From positions 496,001-560,000 of the forward strand of contig VNWV01000001.1 of the NCBI GenBank assembly GCA_009801085.1: DNA of 64,000 bases. The letters are read 5' to 3'. This document shows, piece after piece, positions 11,651 through 23,277 of this stretch. Positions within the stretch are counted from its first letter, which is position 1. Each line of letters opens with the position of its first letter. The translations under genes were made by a program, and so were the position numbers. The notes beneath the pieces are model-generated. The model did no database searches. It worked only from the letters and a program-made list of their open reading frames with translations, and was not told the origin of the DNA. Source of the stretch: Lasiodiplodia sp. COLG20. Its lineage: Eukaryota > Ascomycota > Dothideomycetes > Botryosphaeriales > Botryosphaeriaceae.

Positions 11651-13004
11651 AGGGTGGGCGGGGATACCGGGACGAGGGGAAGGCTGTATTTGGCGAATGT
11701 CGTTCGCAGAGATGTTACAATCGTCTCTTCCGCAGATGTTCCCAGTCGTCTTTGCCCTCTCGGATATTGGATCCACACTCAGACCTTGGAGGCGCAACAC
11801 CCGTCGTGAGGCGCAGGACGCAAGAAACTCCACTCGGGAGGAGTGAATGCCAGGATCCTTTACAGAACCTCCTTGGTCGAAATACAACAGACACCCGTTC
11901 TCGGCTGGATGCGCTGTGCTTTCTCGGAAGAAATTATTTGCTCAGACTTTCATCCAGGATACGGGTATTTATCTCTACCGCGACCCCGAAAGCCACGCGT
12001 TTGGAGTTTTACTGGAATTTCCATCCCTTCGCTTTGACGGAAGATTCCTTTCCATGTCTCTGTTTTATTCCGCTGGCCTTTTACCATTTTTTTCCTTCGG
12101 CCGCCCCCACCGGTTTTTCTTGAACCTTTCGACAACGTCAAAATTCATCTCAAGCTACACATAAGGGCACTCGATATTATTGGGTTTGGGGGGTATTTGC
12201 ATGGCGGTGCGATACGGCGGCTGGCTGGCTGACTGACTGGACTGACTGGTTCAAACATCATCAAATTTACATCGGGCGTACAACGGTTCACAAATTTTTT
12301 TCCCGTTCCCTTTCCCATCTTTTTTTGGTCTGTGACTGTCACGAAGGCGATTGGGAACCGTCTTGTGCCCTCCTCTTCGGCATCCTCGTCCCGGTTGTTT
12401 TATTTTAACTTTTTTGTATGAGGCACGCCGACTGACAGGGGATCGCAAATAGACAATAATAATATTCCTGCTAAAAAAGCAAATGTACCTATAGAGAGGA
12501 ATGACGCTTCCGCGCGCGGCGCTTGCAGAGATTTGAGCTGGTGGAGCTGCAGCTGGACGCTGGAGGTCCGCGTTCCCTGTCTCCGGTATCGTATGACTAC
12601 TTACTAGAGGAGTATGACACGCTAAATTCATTCTAATGTTATTTTACTTATCTCTCTTTAGTTATTTAAGATTTAGTTGTAATAGTATCTAACAGCATCT
12701 AACATTTTAAGTATCGTCGACAAGAACCTTGCTTTCACATCACTAATGGATTGTCTAGCGAAATCCTTTTCTTCGCCAAAAGTAATGCGAAGCGGAGAAG
12801 TGTGGAAAATCAAGAGACCTGACGTGGCAGCCTTGCACTGTTGCCTGTTGAATGAACTACTTGTATTAGTCGAAGACCACGCTGTCCGCCGCACAAGGCT
12901 CCGGACTGCGGACCCCACTTATCAACAACTCATTTCTCATCAGTTTCAGCCCCCGCACAAACAACATCTCTTTGCGGACCGACATAGAATCCACCACCAC
13001 CAAC
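11651..13004. other. Intergenic, AT-rich toward right
   Basis: 3' flank of PIS1 and upstream region of the HET gene. It has homopolymer A/T runs at 12060-12480, a short CTGG/CTGA-type repeat at about 12217-12251, and an AT-rich stretch 12630-12720. No gene is seen. The base composition drops sharply from the GC-rich PIS1 locus. Confidence 0.55.
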
Positions 13005-15108
13005 ATGGAGCACCCCAAACCGCCATCAGAAGGACAGACGTTGCCTCAGGCAAGCTGCAGCGTCTGTTGCGATCTTCGCCCGGAAATGATGGACTCTGTG
13101 CCGTGGGAGAGTCATGAATTCAAAGCCCGGGGGGTATGGCCTGAATATGAAGACCTCATATCTTCGCAGCAAAAGGGCTGCATCATATGCAGCCTCGTTC
13201 TACGCGCAATCAAAATGTATTATACAAGCTCCAAAAGGACTCCTGATTTCATTGGAGTACATGCGTGTGCAAAAGTTGAAAGTCGTCAAGAGTTTCCTCC
13301 ATTGAAAGTATCCTTCAGGCAGATTGATGAGTTGCACAAGATCCGATTCATCGAATTGCAACTTTATGCAGAGCAAGGTTGGACCCGTTAGCATACCATC
13401 ATAAGACCGATCATTCACCTGTTTTTTTTTAGACTTTCCGATCGATTTACCAATAGGCCAAGCCCGTGCCGTATCTCACCATCCGAATTCAAGCAAATGC
13501 TTGAACCTCTTGTCATCGTGGCTTTCACAATGTTGCGACAACCATGAAGCCTGCTCTGATCCGGTCAATGCCATGTTACCAACAAGAGTTCTCTCAGTTG
13601 GTTCCGAAACAACGTTGCCACGTCTGTACATTCCTGAAGAGGGAACAAGAGGGCAATATGCTTCGCTAAGCCATTGCTGGGGAGGCGATGTTCCTCTGAA
13701 AACCCTGACATCAAACATGGAAGAACATCAACATGGAATTCCGGAAGAAAGACTCCCAAAGACATTTCTTGACGCAGTATATATCGCCAGAAAACTGCAG
13801 ATACCTTTTCTATGGATCGACAGCCTGTGTATCATTCAAGACGCACATGAAGACTGGGCTCGAGAGGCTGGGCGCATGGGATCCTACTACTCAGGGGCGT
13901 TCCTCACAATTGCAGCAGATAATGCAGCAAACAGCTCCGAGGGCTGCTTGAAAGAACGTCCACAAGAAGCTTGGAACTCCGTCCGTATCGAAGGGACGCA
14001 ATTCGGCTTAAAGAATGATGTCTACGTCCGTTGTCAGCCAAGGACACCTACCGATGACTTAGGGCATACGTTTGATAGCTGGAGGTCTCCTTCGGAAATA
14101 AAGCCCCCTTGGCCCAAAAGTCACTTGAACAAGCGCGCATGGGCTCTGCAAGAATGGGCTCTGTCAAGGCGGATTGTACACTTTACCAACGGGGAACTGG
14201 TCTGGGAATGCCAGCAGGAATCCGCTTGCGAATGTTCCGTCGGTGAGTTTCGGAACTTATACTCGTCGGTTCGCAAAATGGCGTCCAACGGCCTTGTCGA
14301 GGACTCGCCGGCTCTTTACTGGCAGTGGATGGGCATGGTCAGCAAGCTCTCCGAGCGGGCCATCACACACGAAACAGACCGACTCCCTGCCATTTCGGGG
14401 GTGGCGGAGGTCATCAGCAAAAAGACCAAGGACGAATACATTTGCGGCATTTGGAAGAACTGTCTAGCCACCCTAGTTTGGCAACCCCTAAAGGGTCGCG
14501 CCTTGCGTCAAGATAGTTTCTATGCACCGTCATGGTCATGGGCCTCGATCGCGGCACCGCTCAGAATGATCGACCACCGGCCCCGTCGGAACCACCAGCA
14601 CTATCGTAGTCTGGCTGAAATTCTGAACATCGATGCGACACTCGACACTTCGAACCCGTTCGGTGCGGTAAAAAAGCATGCCAAGTTGACGATTCGAGGA
14701 CGTATCTTCCCCGGACGAATCGACGAGCGTCGTTCCATGCACATGGATGGCGGAAATTATTTCCTCGTTGGAGACCAGCGCTCTAGTGGTAAGACCTATC
14801 TGGATTTTCCGGGGATGTCAAAGTCAGACCTTATTTTGTGTCCTGGGCAGTGCCCGTATTCGGGAGAGGATCAATCCAAGATAGAGCCAGATCTTCGCCC
14901 TGGAGAGAAGTTTCATGTGTTGGTTATCTTCCAACTGGCAGAGTCTCGTGCAGAAGTAAAGAGACCGGTGACTAGAGGATTAGTTCTCAAAACCGTGGAC
15001 AAGTCAGCATCTATATATCGACGGGTTGGCACGTATTCAGGGAAATGCTGGGAGCCTGGAATTCCCGAGTGGGATCATTCTGAGGAAAGAACCGTCACTC
15101 TCGTGTAA
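13005..15108 (+). CDS. HET-domain protein (heterokaryon incompatibility type) 1
   Basis: Exons 13005-13377 and 13433-15108 give 682 aa. The N-terminal part has a CSVCCDLRPEMM segment and CIICSLVLRAI, the small cysteine-bearing region often seen before HET domains. Then comes WLSQCCDNHEAC (W-L..C..H..C). The HET core (about residues 199-350) has YASLSHCWGG, LPKTFLDAVYIARKL, FLWIDSLCIIQD, DWAREAGRMGSYYSGAFLTIAA, and LNKRAWALQEWALSRR. The C-terminal half is variable, with APSWSWASI. Known HET proteins trigger cell death on non-self recognition; the specificity here is unknown. The first intron donor is a weaker gttgga, but the acceptor after a T-tract restores the frame exactly. A second in-frame ATG at 12972 would add 11 residues. 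Lower GC than neighbouring housekeeping genes. Confidence 0.88.
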
Positions 15109-15898
15109 ATTTAACAGTCCAACAATTCCTACTTAGGCACTTGTGGTATATGAGACTCTCTTTTATTTCTTTGGGAGGGGTGGTTCGTCTATTCTTCAAT
15201 AGGTAAAGCGGCGGTTGTGGCTGGCGGCGTACCCGGTAAGTCACGGGGTTTCTTGGGTGTGAGGGGTTAGTTGCGTTGGCGGTCGCCAGGAACCCCCGAG
15301 CGGCGGTCTGCATCGTCTGCTTTGTTGTTCACTGTTCCATCATCGACCTACATTTTTGCAATTCTCCACCATCGGATTCGGATCGCTCTCATCATTCTAT
15401 CCGCGCGTATCCGTCCTCCGCTCTCGCATCAGGCAGCAGCTTAACGGGCGAGGCGATTGGTTCCTGCGAATCCTGCATGCGAGCGAGTGATAAGCGAGGG
15501 CATAGGATGAGGTCGTAACGAAAACGCGGCTTACTCAACTCTTTTGTGTGTACATTGATTGATTCCGATCTCGCTGGCCCTGCTCGTCGGTCGAGTTCAT
15601 ACAGAAGTGGGGTCGACTTTTCATCCGTATCTTGTTGCTGCTGAACGCAACGACGAATCGCGCGCGTCATCCAGGGCAAACTGATCTATATTAGCTTCAC
15701 ATATACTTCCTTGGCTTTTGGACTGCTGTCGAAGATACGTTGGAAGTCACCCCGTCAGTTCTTCCATCAGCAACATCGTTTCTGGGCGTCTTATGCTGAA
15801 TATTTTGAGTTTTCCATCGAAAGATATATATATTTTCTCCCGGGAGCTTCTTTTCCCGTTCTATTCCTAATTTCTCTCTGTCTAAATATCCCATCAAG
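15109..15898. other. Intergenic
   Basis: 3' flank of the HET gene and promoter of the hydrolase gene. A TATA-like tatatata run at about 15827-15834 lies some 65-70 bases upstream of the hydrolase ATG. No gene is seen. Confidence 0.55.
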
Positions 15899-17985
15899 AT
15901 GCGTTTATTCAGCGTGGCAACAGCACAACCGCGCCCCGAGCTCCTGCTTCTCATCTCGCTCGCCATCTCTCCCTTACCGTTCCTGGGAAGCTGTCTTGCG
16001 CCGCCGTCTTTTGACAAAGAATCACTGCACACATCAGCGGCACGACTATTCGGTCAGCAACAGCAACAACAATTCCAACAGCAGGAACCAGTTTTCGAGA
16101 CCGACGGTCAGCGGGCTGGCGATTATGAGCAAGGGAGTGAGAGGGTCGATGATGATGACGACGATGGTTGGGGCGATTGGCTGAAGGAGAAGTATGTCGT
16201 TAGAGATCCGTTTGACGAAGAGTTCGACCGGATGGTGGAGGAGACGCTGGAGCACTGGCACGTGCCGGGATTGTCAGTAGCGGTGGTGCATGGAGACTAT
16301 ACGTTTGCGAAGGTGAGTGATCAACTTCCTCTGCTTCGATGCATCCCTGATTCCTGATGCCCTCGATGGAATTTGCTTGCATCATGACGACTAACCTACG
16401 AGCAACACAGGGCTACGGCAAAGCCATCCTCCCCGACGTCCCCGCCACGCCCGAGACGCTCTACTACGTCGGATCGACGACCAAATCCTTCACAGCCGCC
16501 GCCATCCTCCTCCTCATCGAAGACGCACAGCTCCAAGCCAACAACAGCGCCATCCCCCAAACCCTCCCACCCGACCTCTCCCTCACGACCCCCGTCTCCA
16601 CCCTCATCCGCGACGACTTCGTCCTCCCCGACACCTACGCCACCTCCAAAGCCACGCTCGAAGACCTCCTCACCCACCGCACCGATATGCCGCGCCACGA
16701 CCTCTCCCTCCCCGCCACCGGCCGCACCCTCCGCGACCACGTCGCGAACCTACGCCACCTCCCCCTCACCGCCGACCTGCGCAGCGCATGGCAGTACTGC
16801 AACATGATGTACCTCGCCCTCGCGCACGTCCTCGAACACCTCACCTCCACCACCTGGTCCGAATTCGTCCGCGCCCGCCTGTGGGCGCCGCTCTCCATGC
16901 CCCACACCTACGCCTCCCTCACCGAAGCGCGCGCGCAAGCCCCACACCTCCTCTCCGCGCCCTACTTCTGGCACAACGCCACGCGCTCCTACATCCGCGA
17001 ACCCTACCTGCCCCCCACCTCCGCCGCCCTCACCGGCGCCGGCAACGTCCTCTCCTGCGTCGCCGACTACGCGACCTACCTCCGCGCGCTGCTCAAACGT
17101 CGCCCCAACCCCTTCGCCTCGCAGGACCCCTTCCGCCAACTGCGCCGCGCCGCGCGCGCCGTCGTCGCGGACCCGGCGGACAGCGATGATGAAGAAGAAA
17201 GGGGCGGCAAGAACGCGCCGTGGACGGGGCCGACGCTGTACGGGCTGGGCTGGATGGCGCAGACGTACCGCGTCGGCGGGCTGCGCGTGTACACGCACGA
17301 CGGCGCGGTGACGGGGTATGCGGCGAGCATGGCGTACGCGCCCGAGGCGGGGTGGGGGGTGGCCGTCATGGCGAATACGGAGGTTAGGGGCAATTGGGCG
17401 GCGGAGAGGGTGGTGGTGAGGTTGGTCGAGGGGTTGGTGGGGACGCCGGTGGGGGAGCGGTGGGATGCGTTGGGCGTGTTTGACGGGCATTGGGAGAAGG
17501 TGAGGAAGAGTAGGGAGGGGGCGAGGGAAGTGCTGTTCCCGGGGGCGCCGAAGGGGAGGGGGGACGAGGGGTGGGTGCCGTTGGGGTTGCCGTTGGAGAG
17601 GTATGCGGGGGCGTATGTGAATGAGGGCTATGGGAATTTTACGTTTGTGGTCGAGGAGGGGCATGCGGCGAGTCCGTTTGGTGATGATGAAGATGTCGGT
17701 GGTGTGGCGGACGACGCTACCATGCGCCGCATCCGGAGGCATCTCCATGCTTCTGTCAAGGACAAGCTTTGGGCCTTCGGGTTGTGCTTGGAACATGTCT
17801 CGGGCGAGTTCTTCATGGCTTGGCAGGGGGCTGTCGAGGAGATGCCTAACGGGCTGTTCGAGGACGAGATGCCGTTCAAGGCTCGCTTCGAGGTGGGCGT
17901 TAACGGGAAGGTTGAGCGGTTGCATTTGGCCATGGAGCCGAAGATGGGGGAAGATATGATTGTTTTCACGAGGGTCGACGAGTAA
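15899..17985 (+). CDS. Secreted serine beta-lactamase-like hydrolase (class C / peptidase S12 type)
   Basis: Exons 15899-16312 and 16411-17985 give 662 aa. The N-terminus has a hydrophobic signal segment (LLLLISLAISPLPFLGSCLA). A low-complexity Gln tract and an Asp run (about residues 53-90) precede the enzyme. The catalytic domain shows HWHVPGLSVAVVHGD, the S-x-x-K motif as STTK (Ser about 160), the Y-x-N motif as YCN (Tyr about 267) and a K/H-x-G-type HDG (about 434) followed by VTGYAASM. This triad fits class C beta-lactamase/D-aminopeptidase/esterase folds. An extra C-terminal domain (about residues 510-662) resembles the lipocalin-like tail of such proteins. The substrate is not predictable; fungal members include lactonohydrolases, esterases and peptidases. 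Exon 2 has very strong C-ending codon use in its first half and G-rich use in the second. Confidence 0.87.
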
Positions 17986-18157
17986 AGGGGTGAAGAGTAT
18001 GATACTTTGGACTGTGATGGGTGAAAGATTGGCACGACTTCTACTTCTTTGGATATGCACCTCGGAGTTCACATGGCTTGTTTCCCTCCATACGTATTCA
18101 TTCATGAACTTTGTGGCACAAAGTCAAGACTGACTAAACTCTAGATGAGTCTCTCAC

Positions 18158-19318
18158 TTAACGAATCTCAGCCTCCGCACTTCTGAGTCTCGCCTTTTCT
18201 CGGTAATGAGCTTCAATGCTCTCCAGCATCAAGCGTGGAAGGTACCTCGGAAGAGCGGTCCCAGACAGAATGCGGTCCGATATCTCCAGATACCTAGCAC
18301 AGAACCCCTTCCACAGCCGCGCGTCTTTCCCGTCTCCATCTTCCCCATCTACCACAGGACGCGGATAGTACGGCTCGTTGCCACAGAAAGCCTCAACCGC
18401 ACGCTCGACGCCCTTATCATCCATGCTCATCCCGCCACACTGATCGAAATCAAGCAGCCACAAACAGACGTCCGCCCGCTGCTGCACCAACGCCTCGGTA
18501 TCGCTCCCCGGCTCCAACCCCTCCAGCTCAGCAGCAGCGAGCGGCAGCAGCCTCTGTTCCCCCGGACCCGCCGGCGGCGGCGGGACGCTGCCGAGCACGA
18601 ACTCAACACCCCGCCCATCGACGCGCGCCTCCCAGTGCATTGTCGCCAGCGCGCCCGCCATCTGCGCCGCCAGCACCTCCTCGTTCTCCATCTTCAGCTT
18701 TTCCATCTGGTTGAGGTGCAGCTTCAGGTTCCGCAGCGAGAAGAACCGCTCAGAGCGCGCCCTCGCGCCCCGCCGGCTGCCCAGGTACACGCGCACGAGG
18801 CAGTCCCTATTCCCGGGCCGCTTCATGGTTTGTGTCCGGTAGGGGTCGTAGTCGTTGGCCTGTCCGAACGCCCTGATCAGCTCGAGCCGCAGCTCGTCGG
18901 ACAGCGGGTGGATGCGCTCCATGGCGAGGACGGGCCGCGCTTCGGCGAAGTGCTCGCTAGGATCGTTGTGCACGGCGAACATGTGCGCGTGGTGCTGCCA
19001 CCAAGGCGCGTTTTCGTCGCCGGGGACGTAGGACCGTGGTTGCGGGACGCGCACTTCGTCGAGCTGGAGCTTTTGGACTGCTTCCCAGATGTGCGTGTGC
19101 ATGACGTACTCGTTCCAGAGCGGGCCCGGGGTGGAGGGCGAGTGCGCGACTTTCAATGCAACGCAGGAGTTGTCGGCGGCGTAGATGCGGCCGCAGGAGC
19201 CGCTGCCGATGCTGCGGGGGGAGTTGGCTTCGGTGTAGCGGGGGGTGTTGTTCGGGAGTTTCGGTTTTGTGGATTGGATGGAGAGGAGGGCACCGAGGGC
19301 GGAGGCGGAGGAGGGCAT
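18158..19318 (-). CDS. DUF3669-family protein
   Basis: Single exon, 386 aa, convergent with the hydrolase gene (172 bases between stops). The C-terminal half carries the recognisable DUF3669 pattern: MAGALATMHWEARVDGRGVEFVLGS, then LWLLDFDQC, followed by AVEAFCGNEPYYPRP. The N-terminal part (SIGSGSCGRIYAADNSCVALKVAHSP) looks like a glycine loop plus lysine of a protein-kinase-like fold, so DUF3669 proteins may be kinase-related; the D in LDFDQC would match a DFG-like metal site. That reading is an inference. Fungal DUF3669 proteins are sometimes labelled zinc-finger proteins without biochemical support. The function is unknown. Confidence 0.8.
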   Translation of the reverse strand: MPSSASALGALLSIQSTKPKLPNNTPRYTEANSPRSIGSGSCGRIYAADNSCVALKVAHSPSTPGPLWNEYVMHTHIWEAVQKLQLDEVRVPQPRSYVPGDENAPWWQHHAHMFAVHNDPSEHFAEARPVLAMERIHPLSDELRLELIRAFGQANDYDPYRTQTMKRPGNRDCLVRVYLGSRRGARARSERFFSLRNLKLHLNQMEKLKMENEEVLAAQMAGALATMHWEARVDGRGVEFVLGSVPPPPAGPGEQRLLPLAAAELEGLEPGSDTEALVQQRADVCLWLLDFDQCGGMSMDDKGVERAVEAFCGNEPYYPRPVVDGEDGDGKDARLWKGFCARYLEISDRILSGTALPRYLPRLMLESIEAHYREKARLRSAEAEIR

Positions 19319-20359
19319 GGTGTTGGACGGGATTTTTTTTTTTTCTTCCCTTAGTGTCTAAGTGGAGTTTTGTGCTGGTAGGCTGAGATTGAAGTTCGTG
19401 GTTGCATGAGCTGCGGTTTAAGTATGGTTTTCCTGACTCACTTTTACCCAAGCCTTTGCCACTGTACCAAATGTTCGTATGCGCGCCAATCACCTGAATA
19501 TGCTATTTGAAACGGGGAGTTCATCCGACATATATGCATGCCGTAGCGGAAGTGAATACAAATGGAATAGCAGGAGAAATCACTTGAAATTTTCATACTT
19601 CAAAATCGTATTTATATAGCCGCTCCTGCTTCGGATAAAATATAGTGAGACTGCTCTATAAACTACAAGGAAATTTTGAATTGTTTGTTTGGAAACGTGA
19701 AAAGGGACTGAATTATTTACGTATATTTCTACGCGCTCGTAGAATTTTGTATAATGGCATATATATTAGAGTAGATAAAACCTAAAAGATACGGTATAAG
19801 AGTTACTGGTAACCCAAACTATCGTCTCCGCGGCCAACTCAACACCATGTATATATGCTTATTAAGCATATCGTTATATCGTCACCGCTTGGTGACGGTC
19901 GGTTTCGCTCGTCTCGTCTGTTATGACCCCTGCCATCTCGGCACGTCTCGGTCGACACCTCATGACAAGCAAAACCGAGACGCCTTCCACCCTGATACTA
20001 AAAGACGTCCTCGGTCTGGGCCCCGGTACTATGCATCATGCTACATTTGACGGCGCCCCTTCGTACACTGGCAATTGGAGTGAATATATAAGAAATCTTC
20101 GTAGCCCGTGTCTTGGGATTCTGGGCATGGACAAGGAGAAAGCTAACCTTGATCGAGGTTTCTGAGAAGCAGCACTTTTAGGCCTGACGCTGCCGCTCTC
20201 GCCTATCGAACTTTGATGCCATTGGCCGCATGATTCACCGGAGGATCCACCGCAGGATCCACCTCTGCAAGCGGGGTACTCAGGCAAGCAGCCCACCAAC
20301 ACTATCTATTCATCACTGAGCCATCGAACATCATCCCTACAACTTCAACAAAGCCGATC
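19319..20359. other. Intergenic, AT-rich divergent region
   Basis: Divergent spacer between the DUF3669 gene (-) and HET gene 2 (+). 19490-19830 is AT-rich, with many TATA and poly-A/T stretches. A short imperfect repeat ggaggatccacc/gcaggatccacc lies at 20239-20263. No gene is supported. Confidence 0.55.
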
Positions 20360-23101
20360 ATGGAACCTGGCACTAGAAATAGTAAGTTTTCCCGATATTG
20401 CCAGGCGTTACTTCTTCTCACAAGCGGACATAAAGGTCCACCCTTGCCTCCTGGGCCACGCCGCCGCCCGGCCCTCTTAAGCGCAAGAAAGAGCTGGCAT
20501 AAAGTTCAAACGAAAGTTGATCGGCATGTACAGCAGATACGTTCTATCTCCAGGCGAGCAATAGCCATGACCAAGGAGGAGCTCTACAACGATTTCAACG
20601 ACTACTTTGGGAATCCTGGCGGAGCAACGCAAGCGACCGTAAACGATGAGGCTTGCTCGTTCTGTGATGAAATTTACACCACCGTGCTCTCCGAGGACTT
20701 CCAAGAAGGGGACCTTGGGAGTCTTTTTCACCAGCCTTGCTCTGGATGCTCCGCCCAGGACCCATCGTTGTGTGCGCGATGCCAACATTCGAGATTGAGA
20801 CATCACCTACTCTGCGATGAAGACAGGGATTACGAGATCTATATTCCACTGGACCATCTTCTTGAAAACTTGCACCATGGGTCGAGTCCAAGCTGCGCCA
20901 TGTGCCGTTTCTTTGTTGAGGCCGCACGGCAAGAAATCGAATCCCAGGCTCCACACTTGGATGATATGGAGAAGTGCTGTGCTTTCAACCTCGAATGCCG
21001 GATGGAACTACGCAGCGATCCTGAATCGATGCAAGCAGACATCTGCCCAAGTCCATGGGCGTTGCTGTTGATAGTCTCTTTCGATGATATCGCCGCCCAG
21101 GTCGTCACTTTGGCCGGTTTCGACTTCCAGTCCGATTCTCCCGGCGCTGGCCCTGTCCATTTTCAACATGAAAGCTTGCAAAAGATGGCGATCCCCCAAG
21201 TCGGACAGACCATCAACTGGGGAGTCATGAAGAATCTGCTCGAGACCTGTTGCGCAAGTCATCAGAATTGCCATTCGACAGAAGTGGAGCTCCCGATGGG
21301 TTTTCGGCTTATCGACGTGGAAAAGAGATGTCTAGTACATGCTTCTAACTCGGATGTTGGCTATTTCGCTTTGAGTTATGTTTGGGGTAAAGTATTTGAC
21401 ATTTCAGGCCCGAAAAAGACGATAGCAACCCTTACGAAAAATAGTTTGAACGATCTTCAGCAGGAAAAGAGCCTTTTGCCATCCGTCCTACCGAGGACGA
21501 TTGAAGACGCTCTCCAAGCATGTGTGGCATTGGGATCCAAATACCTTTGGGTCGACCGCTTATGCATCCTTCAGGATGATTTTGAAGACAAGAAGGTCCA
21601 GATAGAGGCCATGGGAACTATCTTCGCCTCGGCAAAACTGGTCCTCATAGCTGCCGATGCAGAGAATATGCATTCTGGAATCTCTGGGATCAGTAAACCT
21701 CGTCAACATGCCTCACAGGCTGTGGTGAACAGTTCCGGAATGGGCCTGCAGCGTGTCTTGACCAGTATGGAACTGTCAGCCAAAGAGACGCCGTGGTGGT
21801 TTTCAAGAGCCTGGACGTATCAGGAGGCGATTCTGGCGAAACGAAAGGTCTGGTTCACTCCGGTTCAGGCGCATCTTGAGTGTCAGTCAGGCATCTTTAC
21901 AGAGGATCTTTGGGGAAGCTACCCAGTAACTGGAACAACAATTGTCAGACAACTCCATCCACCCGGGCTTGTCACCAGCGAAGCCTTCAAACGGCATCTA
22001 CTAGAATACACTGAGCTCTCTCTTTCGTATCAGTCCGACATCTACAATGCGCTCACTGGCATTGCCAACTCTCTTTATGGAGAGGGGAGCTTGATCTATG
22101 GCTTGCCCCAGAAGGATTTTGACGAGCTTCTTCTTTGGGAAACCGGAGATTCAGAGCCCCGTAGCGCAGATGGAGTGGTGCTGCCATCCTGGTCTTGGGC
22201 TTCCATCAAGGCTCCTGTGTCCCTAGACTCACAGCTCTTCTGCGGTTCGTTGGTCAAGTGGGTTGCATGCGTCAGACACGGGGGAAAGACGTCAACTGTA
22301 CCGATCCGGGCAGACAATGAGCCATGGACATGGACCGAACGAGCTAACTATGAAGACTGGCTGGACGGAACCCACGGAGGTTCTTCACCGCACCTATACA
22401 TGGCAATCGCCTGTATACAGGGCTGCATTCAAACTCCTCTGCCCGAAGGCTTGCTAGATTCCAGCAGTCGAACTTTTACGGAACTGGAAATGTCAGCACA
22501 GACTTTGTGGCCTACGTATGAGGCGTATTGCCACCACCTGTATGCTCAGAGTGAAGAGCTTGCGCGGGCAAATATGCAAATGCTGGAGCCCGGAACTCTC
22601 CTTGGTCGCGCACAGGTTGCAACGCTCAGATATACCAGACACGTTGAACACGAGGACTGTCGCGATTTCGAGCCAAAATTCGGCTTTGAGATGTACGGTG
22701 AGGGTGATAGACCAATAGGGGCGTGGACGGGAGTTGAGCCCCATTCTGTCTTGCAGGAGGGAAGGATCAAGGCAATCGCTCTGTCGGTTATGAATCACGG
22801 ATCGTACTACTTATACAATTCCATTTTGTGGTGTTTATCCCGCTCCATCCCTAAGCTTTGCGCTTTTGAGAGCAAATATGATGAAGGATACCGGGAGGTT
22901 GGAACAGAAGTATTGAGGGACCCCAGCGAAAACTTAACATTCTTCGACTGTGAAGGAACAGCGCTGCTGCCTCCTCCAATACTCTATGTTATGGTTGTTC
23001 AGGAAGATGGATTTTTTTATCGACGCATAGGTCTAGGTCAGGTTTTCTTGTCGCGTTGGTTGCAAGCGGGCCCTCGTTTCGAAACAGTTCTCCTAAGATA
23101 A
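20360..23101 (+). CDS. HET-domain protein 2, long form with extra cysteine-rich N-terminus
   Basis: One uninterrupted frame of 913 aa. The first 68 residues are basic and low in hydrophobics, so the true start may be the ATG at 20567 (MTKEELYND), giving 845 aa. A gtaagt at 20382 could be a donor, but no frame-keeping consensus acceptor was found. Residues about 95-190 hold several cysteine pairs (SFCDEIY, CSGCSAQDPSLCARC, SPSCAMCRFF). The HET core begins near residue 333: YFALSYVWGK, LPRTIEDALQACVALG, YLWVDRLCILQDD, KKVQIEAMGTIFASAKLVLIAA, then WWFSRAWTYQEAILAKRKVWF. WVDRLC has Arg where Ser or Ala is usual. PSWSWASIKAP follows. The C-terminal ~230 residues are without recognised domain. Probable non-self recognition effector. 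Confidence 0.85.
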   Translation: MEPGTRNSKFSRYCQALLLLTSGHKGPPLPPGPRRRPALLSARKSWHKVQTKVDRHVQQIRSISRRAIAMTKEELYNDFNDYFGNPGGATQATVNDEACSFCDEIYTTVLSEDFQEGDLGSLFHQPCSGCSAQDPSLCARCQHSRLRHHLLCDEDRDYEIYIPLDHLLENLHHGSSPSCAMCRFFVEAARQEIESQAPHLDDMEKCCAFNLECRMELRSDPESMQADICPSPWALLLIVSFDDIAAQVVTLAGFDFQSDSPGAGPVHFQHESLQKMAIPQVGQTINWGVMKNLLETCCASHQNCHSTEVELPMGFRLIDVEKRCLVHASNSDVGYFALSYVWGKVFDISGPKKTIATLTKNSLNDLQQEKSLLPSVLPRTIEDALQACVALGSKYLWVDRLCILQDDFEDKKVQIEAMGTIFASAKLVLIAADAENMHSGISGISKPRQHASQAVVNSSGMGLQRVLTSMELSAKETPWWFSRAWTYQEAILAKRKVWFTPVQAHLECQSGIFTEDLWGSYPVTGTTIVRQLHPPGLVTSEAFKRHLLEYTELSLSYQSDIYNALTGIANSLYGEGSLIYGLPQKDFDELLLWETGDSEPRSADGVVLPSWSWASIKAPVSLDSQLFCGSLVKWVACVRHGGKTSTVPIRADNEPWTWTERANYEDWLDGTHGGSSPHLYMAIACIQGCIQTPLPEGLLDSSSRTFTELEMSAQTLWPTYEAYCHHLYAQSEELARANMQMLEPGTLLGRAQVATLRYTRHVEHEDCRDFEPKFGFEMYGEGDRPIGAWTGVEPHSVLQEGRIKAIALSVMNHGSYYLYNSILWCLSRSIPKLCAFESKYDEGYREVGTEVLRDPSENLTFFDCEGTALLPPPILYVMVVQEDGFFYRRIGLGQVFLSRWLQAGPRFETVLLR

Positions 23102-23277
23102 TTTGGTACATACACCGAGTCAACTGAGACAAATGTTCAAGTCCCTTTTTTTTTTTTTTTTGCGCTGTTTCGGTCTTCCAACCCTGACAACATCCCATTA
23201 AGACCCACGCATTCACTCTTATTGAACTCATAAAACCCAGGCGCCTGCGCATGATACACTTCTCCCGTCGTTCCCCA

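Noticed and set aside
16750..18105. 451-codon minus-strand open frame
   Set aside because: It is the antisense of the serine hydrolase exon 2, caused by strong third-position GC bias; Pro/Arg/His-rich with no domain.
18206..19354. 382-codon plus-strand open frame
   Set aside because: Antisense of the DUF3669 gene; compositional.
20382..20536. Intron near the start of HET gene 2 (gtaagt donor)
   Set aside because: Consensus acceptors downstream (cag at 20404, 20536, 20553) give too short an intron or break the frame; left as one exon with an alternative start.
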